NCBI GenBank assembly: GCA_034437895.1
Contig: DAOTTO010000055.1
Span: forward strand, 1 to 20,649
DNA from: JANRLJ01 sp034437895
GTDB lineage: Bacteria; Chloroflexota; Anaerolineae; Aggregatilineales; Phototrophicaceae
Length of the DNA stretch: 20,649 nt
Direction: 5' to 3'
This document shows, piece after piece, positions 7,591-16,246 of this stretch. The number at the start of each line of letters is the position of its first letter. The first letter of the stretch is position 1. The position numbers and the translations under genes are program-made. Under the pieces are notes generated by a model. It was not told where the DNA came from and did not search any database. It was given only the letters and a program-made list of their open reading frames with translations.

Positions 7591-9291
7591 GTGACACCGA
7601 TACAAAACAGACCTTCATCATTCAGTTTTCTACGCGATATACGATTCATTCAGGCTATAGGACAGGTCATTTTTGCCATAGTCATCGTCGCCGCGCTATC
7701 TATTATCGCCATCTCGGTAACAGATGCCTTAAGAGCGCAAAACCTCGCGCCGAATTTTTCTTATCTGAACAATCGGGCTGGCTTCGATATTGGCGAACAG
7801 CCGGGGATCGTCGCTTATACCTCCGATAATACCTTCTTACAAGCCTTTATCATCGGCCTCATCAACACCATGCGTGTGATCGTCGTTGGGTTGGTGCTGG
7901 CTACAGTGATTGGGGTGTTTTTCGGCGTTTTCTTGTTGAGCAGCAATTGGCTCATCAGGACGATTGCGCGGGCGTATGTCGAGATACTGCGGAATATTCC
8001 GCTGGCAGTACAGTTGACGGTTTGGTATTTTATCGTCATGTTTAGCCTGCCCGTCGTTCAGCAGAGCATCGCTTTGCCCGCTGAAGGTGTTTTGTTTATT
8101 GCGCTGCGCCTCCTCCTCTATCCGATTGCTGTATGGCTAGTGATGAGTTATGGCAAAGGACGCATCAAACAACGCGATGCGATCTTAAGTGTGGCGGCGT
8201 TGGCTTTTATGATCGAAGGCGGCTTATGGCTGGCACGGACGCAACCCAACTGGGCGGATGTTCCTGGCAAAGCGGATTTGGGAAGCGTAAGTTTTTGGCT
8301 CTATTTAGTCGTGAGCCTCGGCTTAGTCGCTGCTGCATGGCAGCTTCCGCAGCGGTTTCCTATCCTGCGCGATTTTAAAACCAGAGGGCTTTTTATCACG
8401 CTTGGGCAGTTGGTCGGCGGATTGATGCTGTACTTTGGCCTCGTGCCGAGTGCTTCTATACGGACAGAAATTTATCCAGCGGTATATATCAATAATCGCG
8501 GCTTTACCTTTCCCGAAATCCAGACCACAGGCCGTTTTAATGAATGGATGTTGTTTGTTGTCGTGGGGATCGTCGTGGCAGTCTTTCTCTGGATTTATTT
8601 TAGCCGCGTCGTCGAAGCGACTGGAACGCCCATTCCTTATGGACGCTATGCCCTGTTAACGATTATTGGATTTATGGTCGTGGGGTGGATTTTAGTTCAG
8701 CTTGAGCCAGAACCTGCGCTTATACCCGTGCAGCAAGACGGCACTACGGTCTATATGACTTTCGAAGATGCTCGCGCCACCGATCTGCTCACCACAGAAG
8801 AACAAGCCCTGTACAGCCGATCACCGTTAATGTTCTTAATACCTGAGCGTTCCGGGTTTAACTTTAAAAATGGCATCCGAGTCTCGCCCGAATATATGGC
8901 GCTTCTGTTGGGGCTTTCCATCTATACGTCTGCTTTCGTTGCAGAAATTGTGCGAGCAGGCATTCAAGCCGTCCCTTATGGACAAGTGGAGGCAGCACGT
9001 TCTATTGGACTGCCCTATATCCGCGTTCTGCGCCTCATTGTCCTGCCACAGGCGCTGCGGGTGATTATTCCCCCGTTAGGCAACCAATATTTAAATCTTG
9101 CGAAAAATTCCAGCCTAGCCGTATTGATCGCTTATGCCGATCTCTTCCAAGTGACACGTACCATCATGAATACCTCCGGGCAGTCTGTACCGGGTATCAT
9201 CATGGTCATGCTCACCTATCTCGTTATCAGCTTACTCATTTCGGCGGGAACTAACTGGTTCAACCGTCGTTTACGCTATGTAACTAACTGA
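7591..9291 (+). CDS. aapQ: General L-amino-acid ABC transporter, permease 1 (AapQ/BztB type), enlarged
   Basis: 566 residues from GTG 7591 (AGGA about 9 nt upstream; the nearby ATG at 7581 runs straight into TGA). The first TM (about 20-45), the NRAGFDIGE segment and the permease core from about 80 match AapQ. The ATPase-contacting EAA loop is at 467-475 (EAARSIGLP), inside the strongly conserved YTSAFVAEIVRAGIQAVPYGQ...LPQALRVIIPP region. AapQ proteins I recall are about 400 residues. The excess lies mainly at about 160-300, a block with three or four extra hydrophobic helices, and at about 370-415, a polar stretch before SGFNFKNGIR. It forms the membrane channel together with the next gene product, whose ATG is 11 bp downstream. 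Confidence 0.9.
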   Translation: MTPIQNRPSSFSFLRDIRFIQAIGQVIFAIVIVAALSIIAISVTDALRAQNLAPNFSYLNNRAGFDIGEQPGIVAYTSDNTFLQAFIIGLINTMRVIVVGLVLATVIGVFFGVFLLSSNWLIRTIARAYVEILRNIPLAVQLTVWYFIVMFSLPVVQQSIALPAEGVLFIALRLLLYPIAVWLVMSYGKGRIKQRDAILSVAALAFMIEGGLWLARTQPNWADVPGKADLGSVSFWLYLVVSLGLVAAAWQLPQRFPILRDFKTRGLFITLGQLVGGLMLYFGLVPSASIRTEIYPAVYINNRGFTFPEIQTTGRFNEWMLFVVVGIVVAVFLWIYFSRVVEATGTPIPYGRYALLTIIGFMVVGWILVQLEPEPALIPVQQDGTTVYMTFEDARATDLLTTEEQALYSRSPLMFLIPERSGFNFKNGIRVSPEYMALLLGLSIYTSAFVAEIVRAGIQAVPYGQVEAARSIGLPYIRVLRLIVLPQALRVIIPPLGNQYLNLAKNSSLAVLIAYADLFQVTRTIMNTSGQSVPGIIMVMLTYLVISLLISAGTNWFNRRLRYVTN

Positions 9292-9302
9292 AAGCTCAAT
9301 TT

Positions 9303-11369
9303 ATGACTACTGGAGCTGATCCGTACAATCCTAATCCGCAAACACCGGCGATTTATCGTGATGAGCCGGCACGCAAATCTGCACCTGTGTTAGAAGTCGG
9401 CGCAATTGCCTGGATTCGCCAGAATCTTTTCCGCACATGGTTTGATACCATCCTGACGATCCTCGCAGGAATTTTTATAGTCAGTGTCTTGACTAGTACG
9501 ATAAGCTGGGTCATCACGCGGGCTAACTGGTCGATTATCAATTTTAATTTGCGCTTGCTGATGATCGGGCGTTTCGAGCTAGAGTATGAGTGGCGCATAC
9601 GGTTAGTCGTGCTGCTCTTCGCCTTTGTCGGCGGATTCGCTCTTTCGGCCTTCGGACGTGCCTCTCGGCAGTTGGTGATCGGCACAATCGCGGTCTTGAT
9701 CGTATTATTCGTCGCGCCGCCTCTTATCACAGCGACTACCCCGCTGCCGCCCTCTTACTTAGCTGTCGGGAATATCGATATTGTTTCGGGTACAGCGACA
9801 GAAAACGCGCAGCCTCAGCTTGCCTTTTTGGGCAAAGGCGGCGAGGAAATCAGCCTTACTGCAGCGGAATCCTTAAGCGATGATGACCAAACACTCGCGC
9901 TGCTACACAGCTTCGCCGATGAAGCCACCAATACCCTGCGTAACGGGGCAATCAATCGCCTAGAAGCGATTCGTCTGAAGACAGAGTTGGAAGCCAAATT
10001 AGCAGGCAATGGGCTAACCCCAAATCAGCGCGAAAGACTTACGGCGGATTTGGCACGCATCACGATTCTCGAAACACCCATTACAGAAGCCTATCAACTT
10101 AACAGCCTGGCCGTGAATGTGCGGATTTTGCGCGGTTCGACGGGCGAGGTATTGGGTGAAGGGACTGTCGAGCGAGGGAGCGATCCATTAACAGTCACCC
10201 TTCCCGAAGACGGTTGGTATATCATCGAAAAAACGCCTGTGGGCGATGCTGAAGGTATCACGCTGTTAGAGACACATGGCATTTATCCCCTGCTGGAACG
10301 CAGCATTACGCGCATCGCTGAAGATGCGGCGATTGGGACTTCGCAATCGATTACCCAATACGTCCGCTTTACTGATTTTTATACAACGGAAGAAACTCGG
10401 CCTGAGATTGGGGATGAAAATGTGCCAATGGCCTTGAGCATTGATTTGCGCTATCAGGGTTTAAGCACTTTACCGCACTATCTACGGCTTTATGTCGTAC
10501 CTTTTTTCAATCAATTGCGTATGCCGCTGCTGATGATTGTCATCGCGGTGGCGCTCGGTTATTTGGTCAGCCGCCAAGGTATTGATCGTTTTATGTCGGC
10601 CTCCGAGTTACCGCGTAGTAATTCAGTACGGATTGCGACATGGCTTATCATCGCCGCACCGCCTATCGCTTTCATCATCATTTACGGTACAGGCGGGATA
10701 CTCCCCTTCACCGATACGCGGCGTTGGGGCGGATTGATGCTCACGATTTTTCTTTCACTCGCGGGGATTGTGTTGTCCTTCCCATTAGGGCTTTTATTGG
10801 CACTAGGACGGCGCAGTTCGCTGCCCGTCATCAGCCAAGCCTGCACACTCTACATCGAATTTGTGCGCGGCGTACCGCTGATTACCGTGTTATTCATGTC
10901 TCAGCTTCTTTTACCACTGGTCAGCCCAGGATTAGCAGATTTCCCCAACGTCTTGCGCGCAACCGTCGGCATTATCTTATTCAGCGCGGCTTATCTCGCA
11001 GAAAATGTGCGCGGCGGGCTGCAATCTGTCCCTAAAGGTCAAATCGAAGCAGCCACAGCCTTAAGCCTATCCTCAAGTCAAATCGCGCTGTTTATCACCC
11101 TGCCGCAAGCGCTCCGAGCCGTTATTCCGGCGCTGGTAGGGCAATTTATCTCCTTATTTAAGGATACATCGCTCGTCGCTATCGTCGGTCTACAAGATTT
11201 GCTAGGGATGGCACAGGTCGTCTATGCCCAAACCGAGTTTATCGGCCTGCGGCGAGAAACTTTGCTGTTTATCGCGCTCATTTACTTTACCTTCAGCTAT
11301 TCGATGGGCGCAATCAGCCGTCAAATTGAAAGCAGCGGCTCTGGTGCGACCCGCAAACAGCAGTTGTAA
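9303..11369 (+). CDS. aapM: General L-amino-acid ABC transporter, permease 2 (AapM/BztC type), with large extracytoplasmic insertion
   Basis: 688 residues, far above the approximately 380 I recall for AapM. Helices are seen at about 48-72, 100-118 and 124-146. Then comes a soluble block at about 150-395, containing an amphipathic, charged helical stretch (200-260) and a beta-like stretch (268-312: VNVRILRG, GTVERG, LPEDGWYIIEK). Canonical permease follows: helices at 402-423, 443-463 and 475-500, IEFVRGVPLITVLFM, and the EAA loop at 582-590 (EAATALSLS) before LPQALRAVIPALVGQFISLFKDTSL. The binding site for the ATPase is thus intact. The ribosome-binding site is weak, consistent with coupling to aapQ 11 bp upstream. 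The insertion resembles nothing I can name. Confidence 0.9.
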   Translation: MTTGADPYNPNPQTPAIYRDEPARKSAPVLEVGAIAWIRQNLFRTWFDTILTILAGIFIVSVLTSTISWVITRANWSIINFNLRLLMIGRFELEYEWRIRLVVLLFAFVGGFALSAFGRASRQLVIGTIAVLIVLFVAPPLITATTPLPPSYLAVGNIDIVSGTATENAQPQLAFLGKGGEEISLTAAESLSDDDQTLALLHSFADEATNTLRNGAINRLEAIRLKTELEAKLAGNGLTPNQRERLTADLARITILETPITEAYQLNSLAVNVRILRGSTGEVLGEGTVERGSDPLTVTLPEDGWYIIEKTPVGDAEGITLLETHGIYPLLERSITRIAEDAAIGTSQSITQYVRFTDFYTTEETRPEIGDENVPMALSIDLRYQGLSTLPHYLRLYVVPFFNQLRMPLLMIVIAVALGYLVSRQGIDRFMSASELPRSNSVRIATWLIIAAPPIAFIIIYGTGGILPFTDTRRWGGLMLTIFLSLAGIVLSFPLGLLLALGRRSSLPVISQACTLYIEFVRGVPLITVLFMSQLLLPLVSPGLADFPNVLRATVGIILFSAAYLAENVRGGLQSVPKGQIEAATALSLSSSQIALFITLPQALRAVIPALVGQFISLFKDTSLVAIVGLQDLLGMAQVVYAQTEFIGLRRETLLFIALIYFTFSYSMGAISRQIESSGSGATRKQQL

Positions 11370-11480
11370 GTGCTGTGTAAGGATAGCTTCGTAAGCTCAA
11401 ATTAAGTTATCTCTTTGGGGCATCACATTAACAATGAAAAGGCGAATCGCTAAAAGCTGTAGGCTGAGGGCTGGAACACT

Positions 11481-12236
11481 ATGGAAAATATAAACAATCA
11501 AGACGCAATGATTATATGCCGCAATGTGAATAAGTGGTACGGCGATTACCAAGCCCTGCGCGATGTTTCGATGTCGGTAGCTCCCCATGAAGTCGTCGTC
11601 ATCATCGGGCCATCAGGCTCAGGAAAATCGACCTTTATCCGCTGCATTAACCGTCTGGAAGTGCATCAAGAGGGGGAAATCATCGTCGATGGCATGGTGA
11701 TGGGGCGCGATATGGAAAATATCACCGCCATCCGTCGTGAAATCGGCATGGTGTTCCAACAATTTAATCTATTTCCCCATCTTACCGTGCTGGATAATAT
11801 TATCTTGGGGCCGCGTGAGGTACGCCATTGGTCTAAAGAACGGGCGATTGCCAAAGGGATGGAACTTTTGGAACGCGTTGGCATTCCCGAACAAGCCAGC
11901 AAATTCCCCGGCCAGCTTTCTGGTGGGCAGCAGCAGCGTGTCGCCATTGCCCGTGCGCTGGCGATGGAGCCTAAAATCATGCTGTTCGACGAACCGACTT
12001 CCGCACTTGACCCCGAAATGGTGCGCGAGGTGCTGGATGTGATGAAAGAACTGGCACAAAGCGGCATCACGATGATGGTCGTCACGCATGAAATGGGCTT
12101 TGCCCGTGAGGTGGCGAATCGCGTGGTCTTTATGGATCATGGGCGCATCGTGGAGGAAGGTCCGCCTGAGCATTTCTTCCATCCCGAAGCGGAACATCAC
12201 CCGCGCACCGAATTATTTCTCTCACAGATTCTGTAA
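11481..12236 (+). CDS. aapP: General L-amino-acid ABC transporter, ATP-binding protein (AapP/BztD type)
   Basis: 251 residues, normal length for polar amino-acid transporter ATPases. Walker A GPSGSGKST at 43-51, Q loop Q93 in MVFQQFNLFPH, signature LSGGQQQR at 146-153, Walker B IMLFDEPTSALDP with D170 and E171, H loop H203 in VVTHEMGFA. It powers import by the AapQM channel at the inner face of the membrane. A 111-bp spacer separates it from aapM; I see no promoter there, only a small AGCTT-CGT-AAGCT hairpin at 11385-11397. GAGGG lies about 10 nt before the ATG. A terminator follows. Confidence 0.96.
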   Translation: MENINNQDAMIICRNVNKWYGDYQALRDVSMSVAPHEVVVIIGPSGSGKSTFIRCINRLEVHQEGEIIVDGMVMGRDMENITAIRREIGMVFQQFNLFPHLTVLDNIILGPREVRHWSKERAIAKGMELLERVGIPEQASKFPGQLSGGQQQRVAIARALAMEPKIMLFDEPTSALDPEMVREVLDVMKELAQSGITMMVVTHEMGFAREVANRVVFMDHGRIVEEGPPEHFFHPEAEHHPRTELFLSQIL

Positions 12237-12254
12237 CTGGCTTCTACAAACAAA

Positions 12255-12281
12255 AAAGGGGCGTTCATTGAGCGCCCCTTT
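12255..12281 (+). terminator. Bidirectional intrinsic terminator after aapP
   Basis: AAAGGGGCG (12255-12263) pairs with CGCCCCTTT (12273-12281). The stem can extend through TTC/GAG with one G-U pair to a 3-nt loop. The flanking A run at 12252-12257 gives a U tract on the minus-strand transcript, so it can end both aapP and read-through from the opposing ABC permease gene. Confidence 0.8.
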
Positions 12282-12322
12282 GCTGGCTTGTGTAATTCAC
12301 AAGTAACCACAGGTCTATTTTT

Positions 12323-12350
12323 GTAAGGGAGAAGTGTACCTCGCCCTTAC
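12323..12350 (+). repeat. Short palindrome GTAAGGG...CCCTTAC
   Basis: A 7-bp perfect arm (12323-12329 with 12344-12350), plus two further pairs inside after one mismatch. It resembles the GTAGGG/CCCTAC palindromes at 4009 and 17607, but with one extra A. Confidence 0.5.
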
Positions 12351-12397
12351 GATAGATAATCTAACTGATCTTACGCAGACACTCAAATCACTGGACA

Positions 12398-12519
12398 CTG
12401 GCAGTTCAAAACTGCCAGCTAGAGGGTTTAAAAACCCCTGAAGGGGATAAGTAAAAAGGTTCTTTAACCTCTTTAGAGGTTTCCGGATTGCGCGTAGCTC
12501 TGGGTTTTGAACCCGGAGC
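12398..12519 (+). repeat. Cluster of consecutive short hairpins
   Basis: Stems in order: CTGGCAGTT/AACTGCCAG (12398-12406 with 12410-12418, loop CAA); GGGTT/AACCC around 12424-12437, overlapping CCCC/GGGG at 12435-12446; AGGTT/AACCT (12457-12470), which competes with AACCTC/GAGGTT (12466-12481); and GCTCTGGGTT/AACCCGGAGC (12497-12506 with 12510-12519, one G-U pair, loop TTG). The core of the first (GTTCAAAAC) is the reverse complement of the core of the last (GTTTTGAAC). The whole lies between convergent operons, and 12237-12572 holds no gene I can support. Confidence 0.65.
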
Positions 12520-12572
12520 GGCTGGCTGCGTAAGGTGAGAATCTAATTCAAGATTGTTTGTTATGGTCATTA

Positions 12573-14087
12573 CTAAGCATCCGCGACTAGAATCCCGCTG
12601 AGAATGGTCATGGCAAACGTGGCGACCAAAAGCGCTGCTGTCGGTGATCCAAAGGCATTCCATGCGATCAACATCGCGGCGAAACAAGCAATTGTCGTCA
12701 GGATGCGCGTTTGCAACACACGCGGATTCGTCAAGCTAACTGCCCCAATCATGCCGATCAAAATAGAAATTACGGCGATAAACAGAAGGCCATTCACCAT
12801 AATATCAGCATGATAACCCTGCAAAATCCAGACGGCGCTCCCGCCTGCGATCAAGCAAATTATCGGCAATACAACATCCGCCGCGAATAATTCCAGCCCA
12901 TTTACAGGCAAAAGCTGGCGTAAGAAGCGTTCTTCCACATCAGTGCGGAAGACATGGAGCAAGCCTGCTGGCGGCGTAAGTCCCGCGATGAGCAGCCAAC
13001 CAATCGTCAATTGGACGGGCAAATTATTACCAATAATGAAGATTGCCGCCCCCGTCATCGCCGCGCCCCATAATAAATTAAAGCCCAACATAATCGGATG
13101 CCGCACATAGGATAATCCAGCGCGTGTCACCAGCATCCACCAGCCCGTCGCTTTGGGCAAGCGCAAAAACGGTTTCCGGGCGGCTTGTGTTTCTCGCAAA
13201 TACACTTGGGCGACCAATTGAGGACGTATCCACGCCATCAAACCAAGCGCTTGAATACGGGCGAAGAAAACACTTTCATCGGCGGCCTGCATCATATTGA
13301 CACGATTACCCACCCATACCAAGGCCACCACCGCGCCAATCATCAATCCTGCTAACAGGAGATAAAGCCATATTGGGGCATCCCCGTAAATCGCTAACAC
13401 GACCCCCCGACCCGGCCATAAGATCGCATCGGGCAGCAGATAGGCCAGCCCCAATAGCAGCAGCGGCAGCGCCCACAAAAATCGCCAGCGCTCCAAACGC
13501 GGATAGACTAATCGCAGCAAGCCAAGCGCCCAAGCAAGCGCCCACGTCAAGACGACAAGCAAAGCCACCATCAAGCCAGCACGTAAAGCCGCCGCGAGGG
13601 AATTTGTGTCGTAGGGGCGCACAAGAGCGCTGGCGATGAGTGCCACTAAACTGCTCAACAGCAGAATACGCAAAATGACCTGCCGCCCGAATCCTAAAAT
13701 TACCGGGACGACGGCATCAATCGGTGAACTGGCGAGATAGGCCGTATCGGGAAACGATAGTTTTAAGGGCGTACTTCGCAGCATAATCGTCAAGACGAAA
13801 ACTTGGATGATAAGGACAGCCCAAGGAATCGCCAGCAACACATCCACCAGAAAATCGCGTTGAATCGTATTGCCAATATACGTCGCCTGCCCGAAAATCC
13901 AGCTAAAGACCGTTCCTACCCAAAACAATCCAATCAACAGGAGATAGAAAAGATAAATGGCTTGGGAAATCGCGCCACCGCCCGGTTGATAGCCCGCCAC
14001 GCGCAACCAATACACAGCAGAATCGCGGAATTGTCGCCAGCGCAGCCAGAGCAGCAGCCGGAGTTCGCGCCCGACATTATTTATCAT
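12573..14087 (-). CDS. Polytopic ABC transporter permease (ABC-2-like, possibly EcsB-like)
   Basis: 504 residues from ATG 14087 (MINNVGREL...), which overlaps the end of the ATPase gene by 11 nt; an upstream start at 14153 would add a very basic 22-residue tail lying wholly inside the ATPase gene and is not preferred. About twelve hydrophobic helices are visible, starting near residue 40 after an RLLLWLRWRQFRD amphipathic lead. There is no EAA loop, so this is not an importer of the binding-protein type. Its partner is the adjacent ATPase. The arrangement and the Arg/Trp-rich N-terminus recall EcsAB, but the similarity is weak and substrate is unknown. Confidence 0.75.
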   Translation of the reverse strand: MINNVGRELRLLLWLRWRQFRDSAVYWLRVAGYQPGGGAISQAIYLFYLLLIGLFWVGTVFSWIFGQATYIGNTIQRDFLVDVLLAIPWAVLIIQVFVLTIMLRSTPLKLSFPDTAYLASSPIDAVVPVILGFGRQVILRILLLSSLVALIASALVRPYDTNSLAAALRAGLMVALLVVLTWALAWALGLLRLVYPRLERWRFLWALPLLLLGLAYLLPDAILWPGRGVVLAIYGDAPIWLYLLLAGLMIGAVVALVWVGNRVNMMQAADESVFFARIQALGLMAWIRPQLVAQVYLRETQAARKPFLRLPKATGWWMLVTRAGLSYVRHPIMLGFNLLWGAAMTGAAIFIIGNNLPVQLTIGWLLIAGLTPPAGLLHVFRTDVEERFLRQLLPVNGLELFAADVVLPIICLIAGGSAVWILQGYHADIMVNGLLFIAVISILIGMIGAVSLTNPRVLQTRILTTIACFAAMLIAWNAFGSPTAALLVATFAMTILSGILVADA

Positions 14088-14856
14088 GCCGTGCTGCTTT
14101 CTGCGCCAAAATCGCGGAACGCAGCATCGCATCCATCGAAAGCGCCCCTTCAATTTTAAAGGTCTTACGCAGATTGTCCGGCGTTCCCTGTGCGATCACT
14201 TCCCCCTGCTCCATGATGATGTAGCGATCAGGATGCGCTTCATACGGGAGCTGATGGCTGCTCAGGATAATCGTCATGCCGTCGTTGCGATGCAGGTTGA
14301 TCTCACGCCACAAATCATCGGCGGAAACCGGGTCTAGGGGGCCAAGCGGCTCATCTAAAAGCAAAATATCCGGTTCGATCAGCAGTGCGATACACAAAGC
14401 CAGCTTGTAACGCATCCCACGTGAAAAAGTAAACGGAAAGGCATTCCGGTTCGAGAGCAAGCCATAAGTATCCAGCAACTGTTCCGCTTCTTCTTCCCAA
14501 TTCGCCAGTAAATTGGCCTGAGCGCAAAATTGCAAATGCTCCCATGCCGTTAGTTCATCGTAAAAAGGCGGGGTATCCGGCACTAAGATGACATGCTCAC
14601 GAATCGAGCGCTCATCCTTCTTGACGGACGTGCCAAGAATCTTGATATCGCCATCAGTGGCGCGTGTCCATCCTGCGATGCAGCGTAATAAGGTAGATTT
14701 CCCCGCACCGTTGCGCCCCACCAGCGCGATTAATTCCCCAGCCTCCGCTTCAAACGAGACTTTATTGAGGGCAAATAATGACCCATAACGATAACTAACC
14801 TCATTTACGTCCAATAATTGGGCGACTTTTTCCTTAGATTTAGAATCAGCGGTCAT
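14077..14856 (-). CDS. ABC transporter ATP-binding protein (ABC-2 / EcsA-like)
   Basis: 259 residues from ATG 14856, chosen for GCAGGA a few nt upstream; an in-frame ATG at 14895 lacks a visible site. Walker A GRNGAGKST at 47-55; Walker B DILLLDEPLGPLDP with D168 and E169; H loop H201 in LSSHQ. The signature is FSRGM at 144-148 instead of LSGGQ, and the Q-loop position reads VPDTPPFYDELT with no glutamine. Both changes are common in ATPases of ABC-2 exporters such as EcsA-like proteins, so the protein is probably active. It pairs with the overlapping permease gene and may be in one operon with the flavoprotein 74 bp upstream. Confidence 0.92.
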   Translation of the reverse strand: MTADSKSKEKVAQLLDVNEVSYRYGSLFALNKVSFEAEAGELIALVGRNGAGKSTLLRCIAGWTRATDGDIKILGTSVKKDERSIREHVILVPDTPPFYDELTAWEHLQFCAQANLLANWEEEAEQLLDTYGLLSNRNAFPFTFSRGMRYKLALCIALLIEPDILLLDEPLGPLDPVSADDLWREINLHRNDGMTIILSSHQLPYEAHPDRYIIMEQGEVIAQGTPDNLRKTFKIEGALSMDAMLRSAILAQKAARHDK

Positions 14857-14930
14857 ACATTCCTGCTTCCACGATAGTCTTACGCGCAAGGCCATTGTAC
14901 ATGGCGCGAGTGGTTTTGTGTAAGCGGCGA

Positions 14931-16184
14931 TTAATCCAGCACGCTGTTACCCACAGAAATACCAGCGAGATAGCCGCTGCTCCACGCCCACTGGAAGTTA
15001 TAACCGCCGATTCGCCCGTCTACATCACAAATTTCGCCGCACAGATACAAGCCAGGGCAAAAGCGCGATTCCATCGTCTCCAGCCGAATTTCCATCAGCG
15101 GAACGCCTCCTGCTGTAACTTCGGCATACGTAAAACCGCGATTGCCAGTAATCGGAAGCGGGGTTTGTGTCAGCAGTTTTGCCAATGCCTTACGCTTGTC
15201 ACGAGTGAGTTGATCGGCAGGCATTCCCGCTTCAAGATCAGCTTCGGTACATAAAGCGCGGATGAGCCGTTCCGGTAAATCGCCGGAAAGCATTTTGAGG
15301 AGGGCGATGCGTCCCGCCGCCAAAATTTCGTTATCGACCTGCTCCATCGTTTTATCCGGCAGCCAATTAATCGTCAGCGCCGCGCCGAAATCCTCATAAC
15401 GCGCATCAATAAAATAACGACTCATATCCAGCACCGACGGGCCAGAAAGCCCAAAATGGGTGCAGAGTGTCGAATCCGTAAACGACATCAACCGCTTCCC
15501 AGTTGAAGACCGCAAATCGAGCGTTGTCGGCAGCGTGATTCCGCTTAACCCACAAATAAAATGATCTTTCGGCAGCGTCAAAGGGACAAGTGCGGGAAAG
15601 ATGCGCGGCGTAAGGTTGTGTCCGAGCGATTTGACCAGTTCATAGCCCCGCCCATCCGAACCCGTCTTAGGCAGACTCTTGCCGCCTGTTGCGAGAATGA
15701 CGCTTTGCGCTTGCATTTCGCCCCACTCACCGCTGATGCAAAATCCATCAGTCAACTTTTCAATTTTTTGAACGCGATAAGGTGTTCTAAAGACGACATT
15801 CGCCCGCCGCGCCGCATTCATCAGCGCATCGAGTACGGTGTGGGCATCGTCAGTTGTGGGGAATAATTTACCTGTTTCCTCACGCTTGAGTTCCACGCCA
15901 ATTTCACGAAAAAAGGCAATCGTTTGCGGAACATCAAAACGACGTAGCACTTTTTTAATGGCGTTGGGCGACGCACCCGCATAGGCACTAGAATCGACCA
16001 CATCATGCGTCACGTTACAGCGTCCGCCACCCGCAACAAGAATTTTCGCGCCGGGCTTCTTCGCGCCATCGAAAATCATGATACGGCGATGGGGGGTTGT
16101 GCGTCCGGCAAAGATGCCTGCCATCAACCCTGCCGCCCCCGCGCCAATGATTGCGCTGTCAGTAAATTCTATTGGGTTGGACAT
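14931..16184 (-). CDS. FAD-dependent oxidoreductase of the HI0933/YhiN (aminoacetone oxidase-like) family
   Basis: 417 residues, the usual length. The N-terminal Rossmann motif is GAGAAG at 14-19, followed by KKPGAKILVAGGGRCNVTH (42-60), the family fingerprint. EETGKLFPTTDDA, ATGGKSLPKTGSDG and FGLSGP follow, and the C-terminal GEICDVDGRIGGYNFQWAWSSG (from 383) closes the FAD site. The family binds FAD; a general physiological role is not established. The ribosome-binding site is weak. It precedes the ABC pair on the same strand by 74 bp. Confidence 0.93.
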   Translation of the reverse strand: MSNPIEFTDSAIIGAGAAGLMAGIFAGRTTPHRRIMIFDGAKKPGAKILVAGGGRCNVTHDVVDSSAYAGASPNAIKKVLRRFDVPQTIAFFREIGVELKREETGKLFPTTDDAHTVLDALMNAARRANVVFRTPYRVQKIEKLTDGFCISGEWGEMQAQSVILATGGKSLPKTGSDGRGYELVKSLGHNLTPRIFPALVPLTLPKDHFICGLSGITLPTTLDLRSSTGKRLMSFTDSTLCTHFGLSGPSVLDMSRYFIDARYEDFGAALTINWLPDKTMEQVDNEILAAGRIALLKMLSGDLPERLIRALCTEADLEAGMPADQLTRDKRKALAKLLTQTPLPITGNRGFTYAEVTAGGVPLMEIRLETMESRFCPGLYLCGEICDVDGRIGGYNFQWAWSSGYLAGISVGNSVLD

Positions 16185-16203
16185 GTCTTAGTCTTAAGTG
16201 AGT

Positions 16204-16209
16204 TATAAT
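16204..16209 (+). promoter_or_regulatory. Consensus -10 box TATAAT before the DUF6429 remnant
   Basis: A perfect TATAAT, 37 bp before ATG 16247. No good -35 at the right spacing: TTGGAC at 16177-16182 would leave a 21-bp spacer. Weak call. Confidence 0.3.
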
Positions 16210-16246
16210 GAGCCATAATGCACTCAATAGTAAATAAAAGATATTT

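Noticed and set aside
11434..11490. A small 18-codon ORF overlapping the start of aapP
   Set aside because: There is no convincing ribosome-binding site; its end simply overlaps the aapP start. It could be a leader peptide, but nothing supports it.
12255..12281. The aapP terminator as a member of the GTAGGG palindrome family
   Set aside because: It has no TGTAGGG/CCCTACA ends and shows the A/T flanks of an ordinary intrinsic terminator.
14088..14153. An N-terminal extension of the ABC permease
   Set aside because: It would lie wholly inside the ATPase gene and add a basic Arg/Trp/Cys tail that looks like out-of-frame translation.
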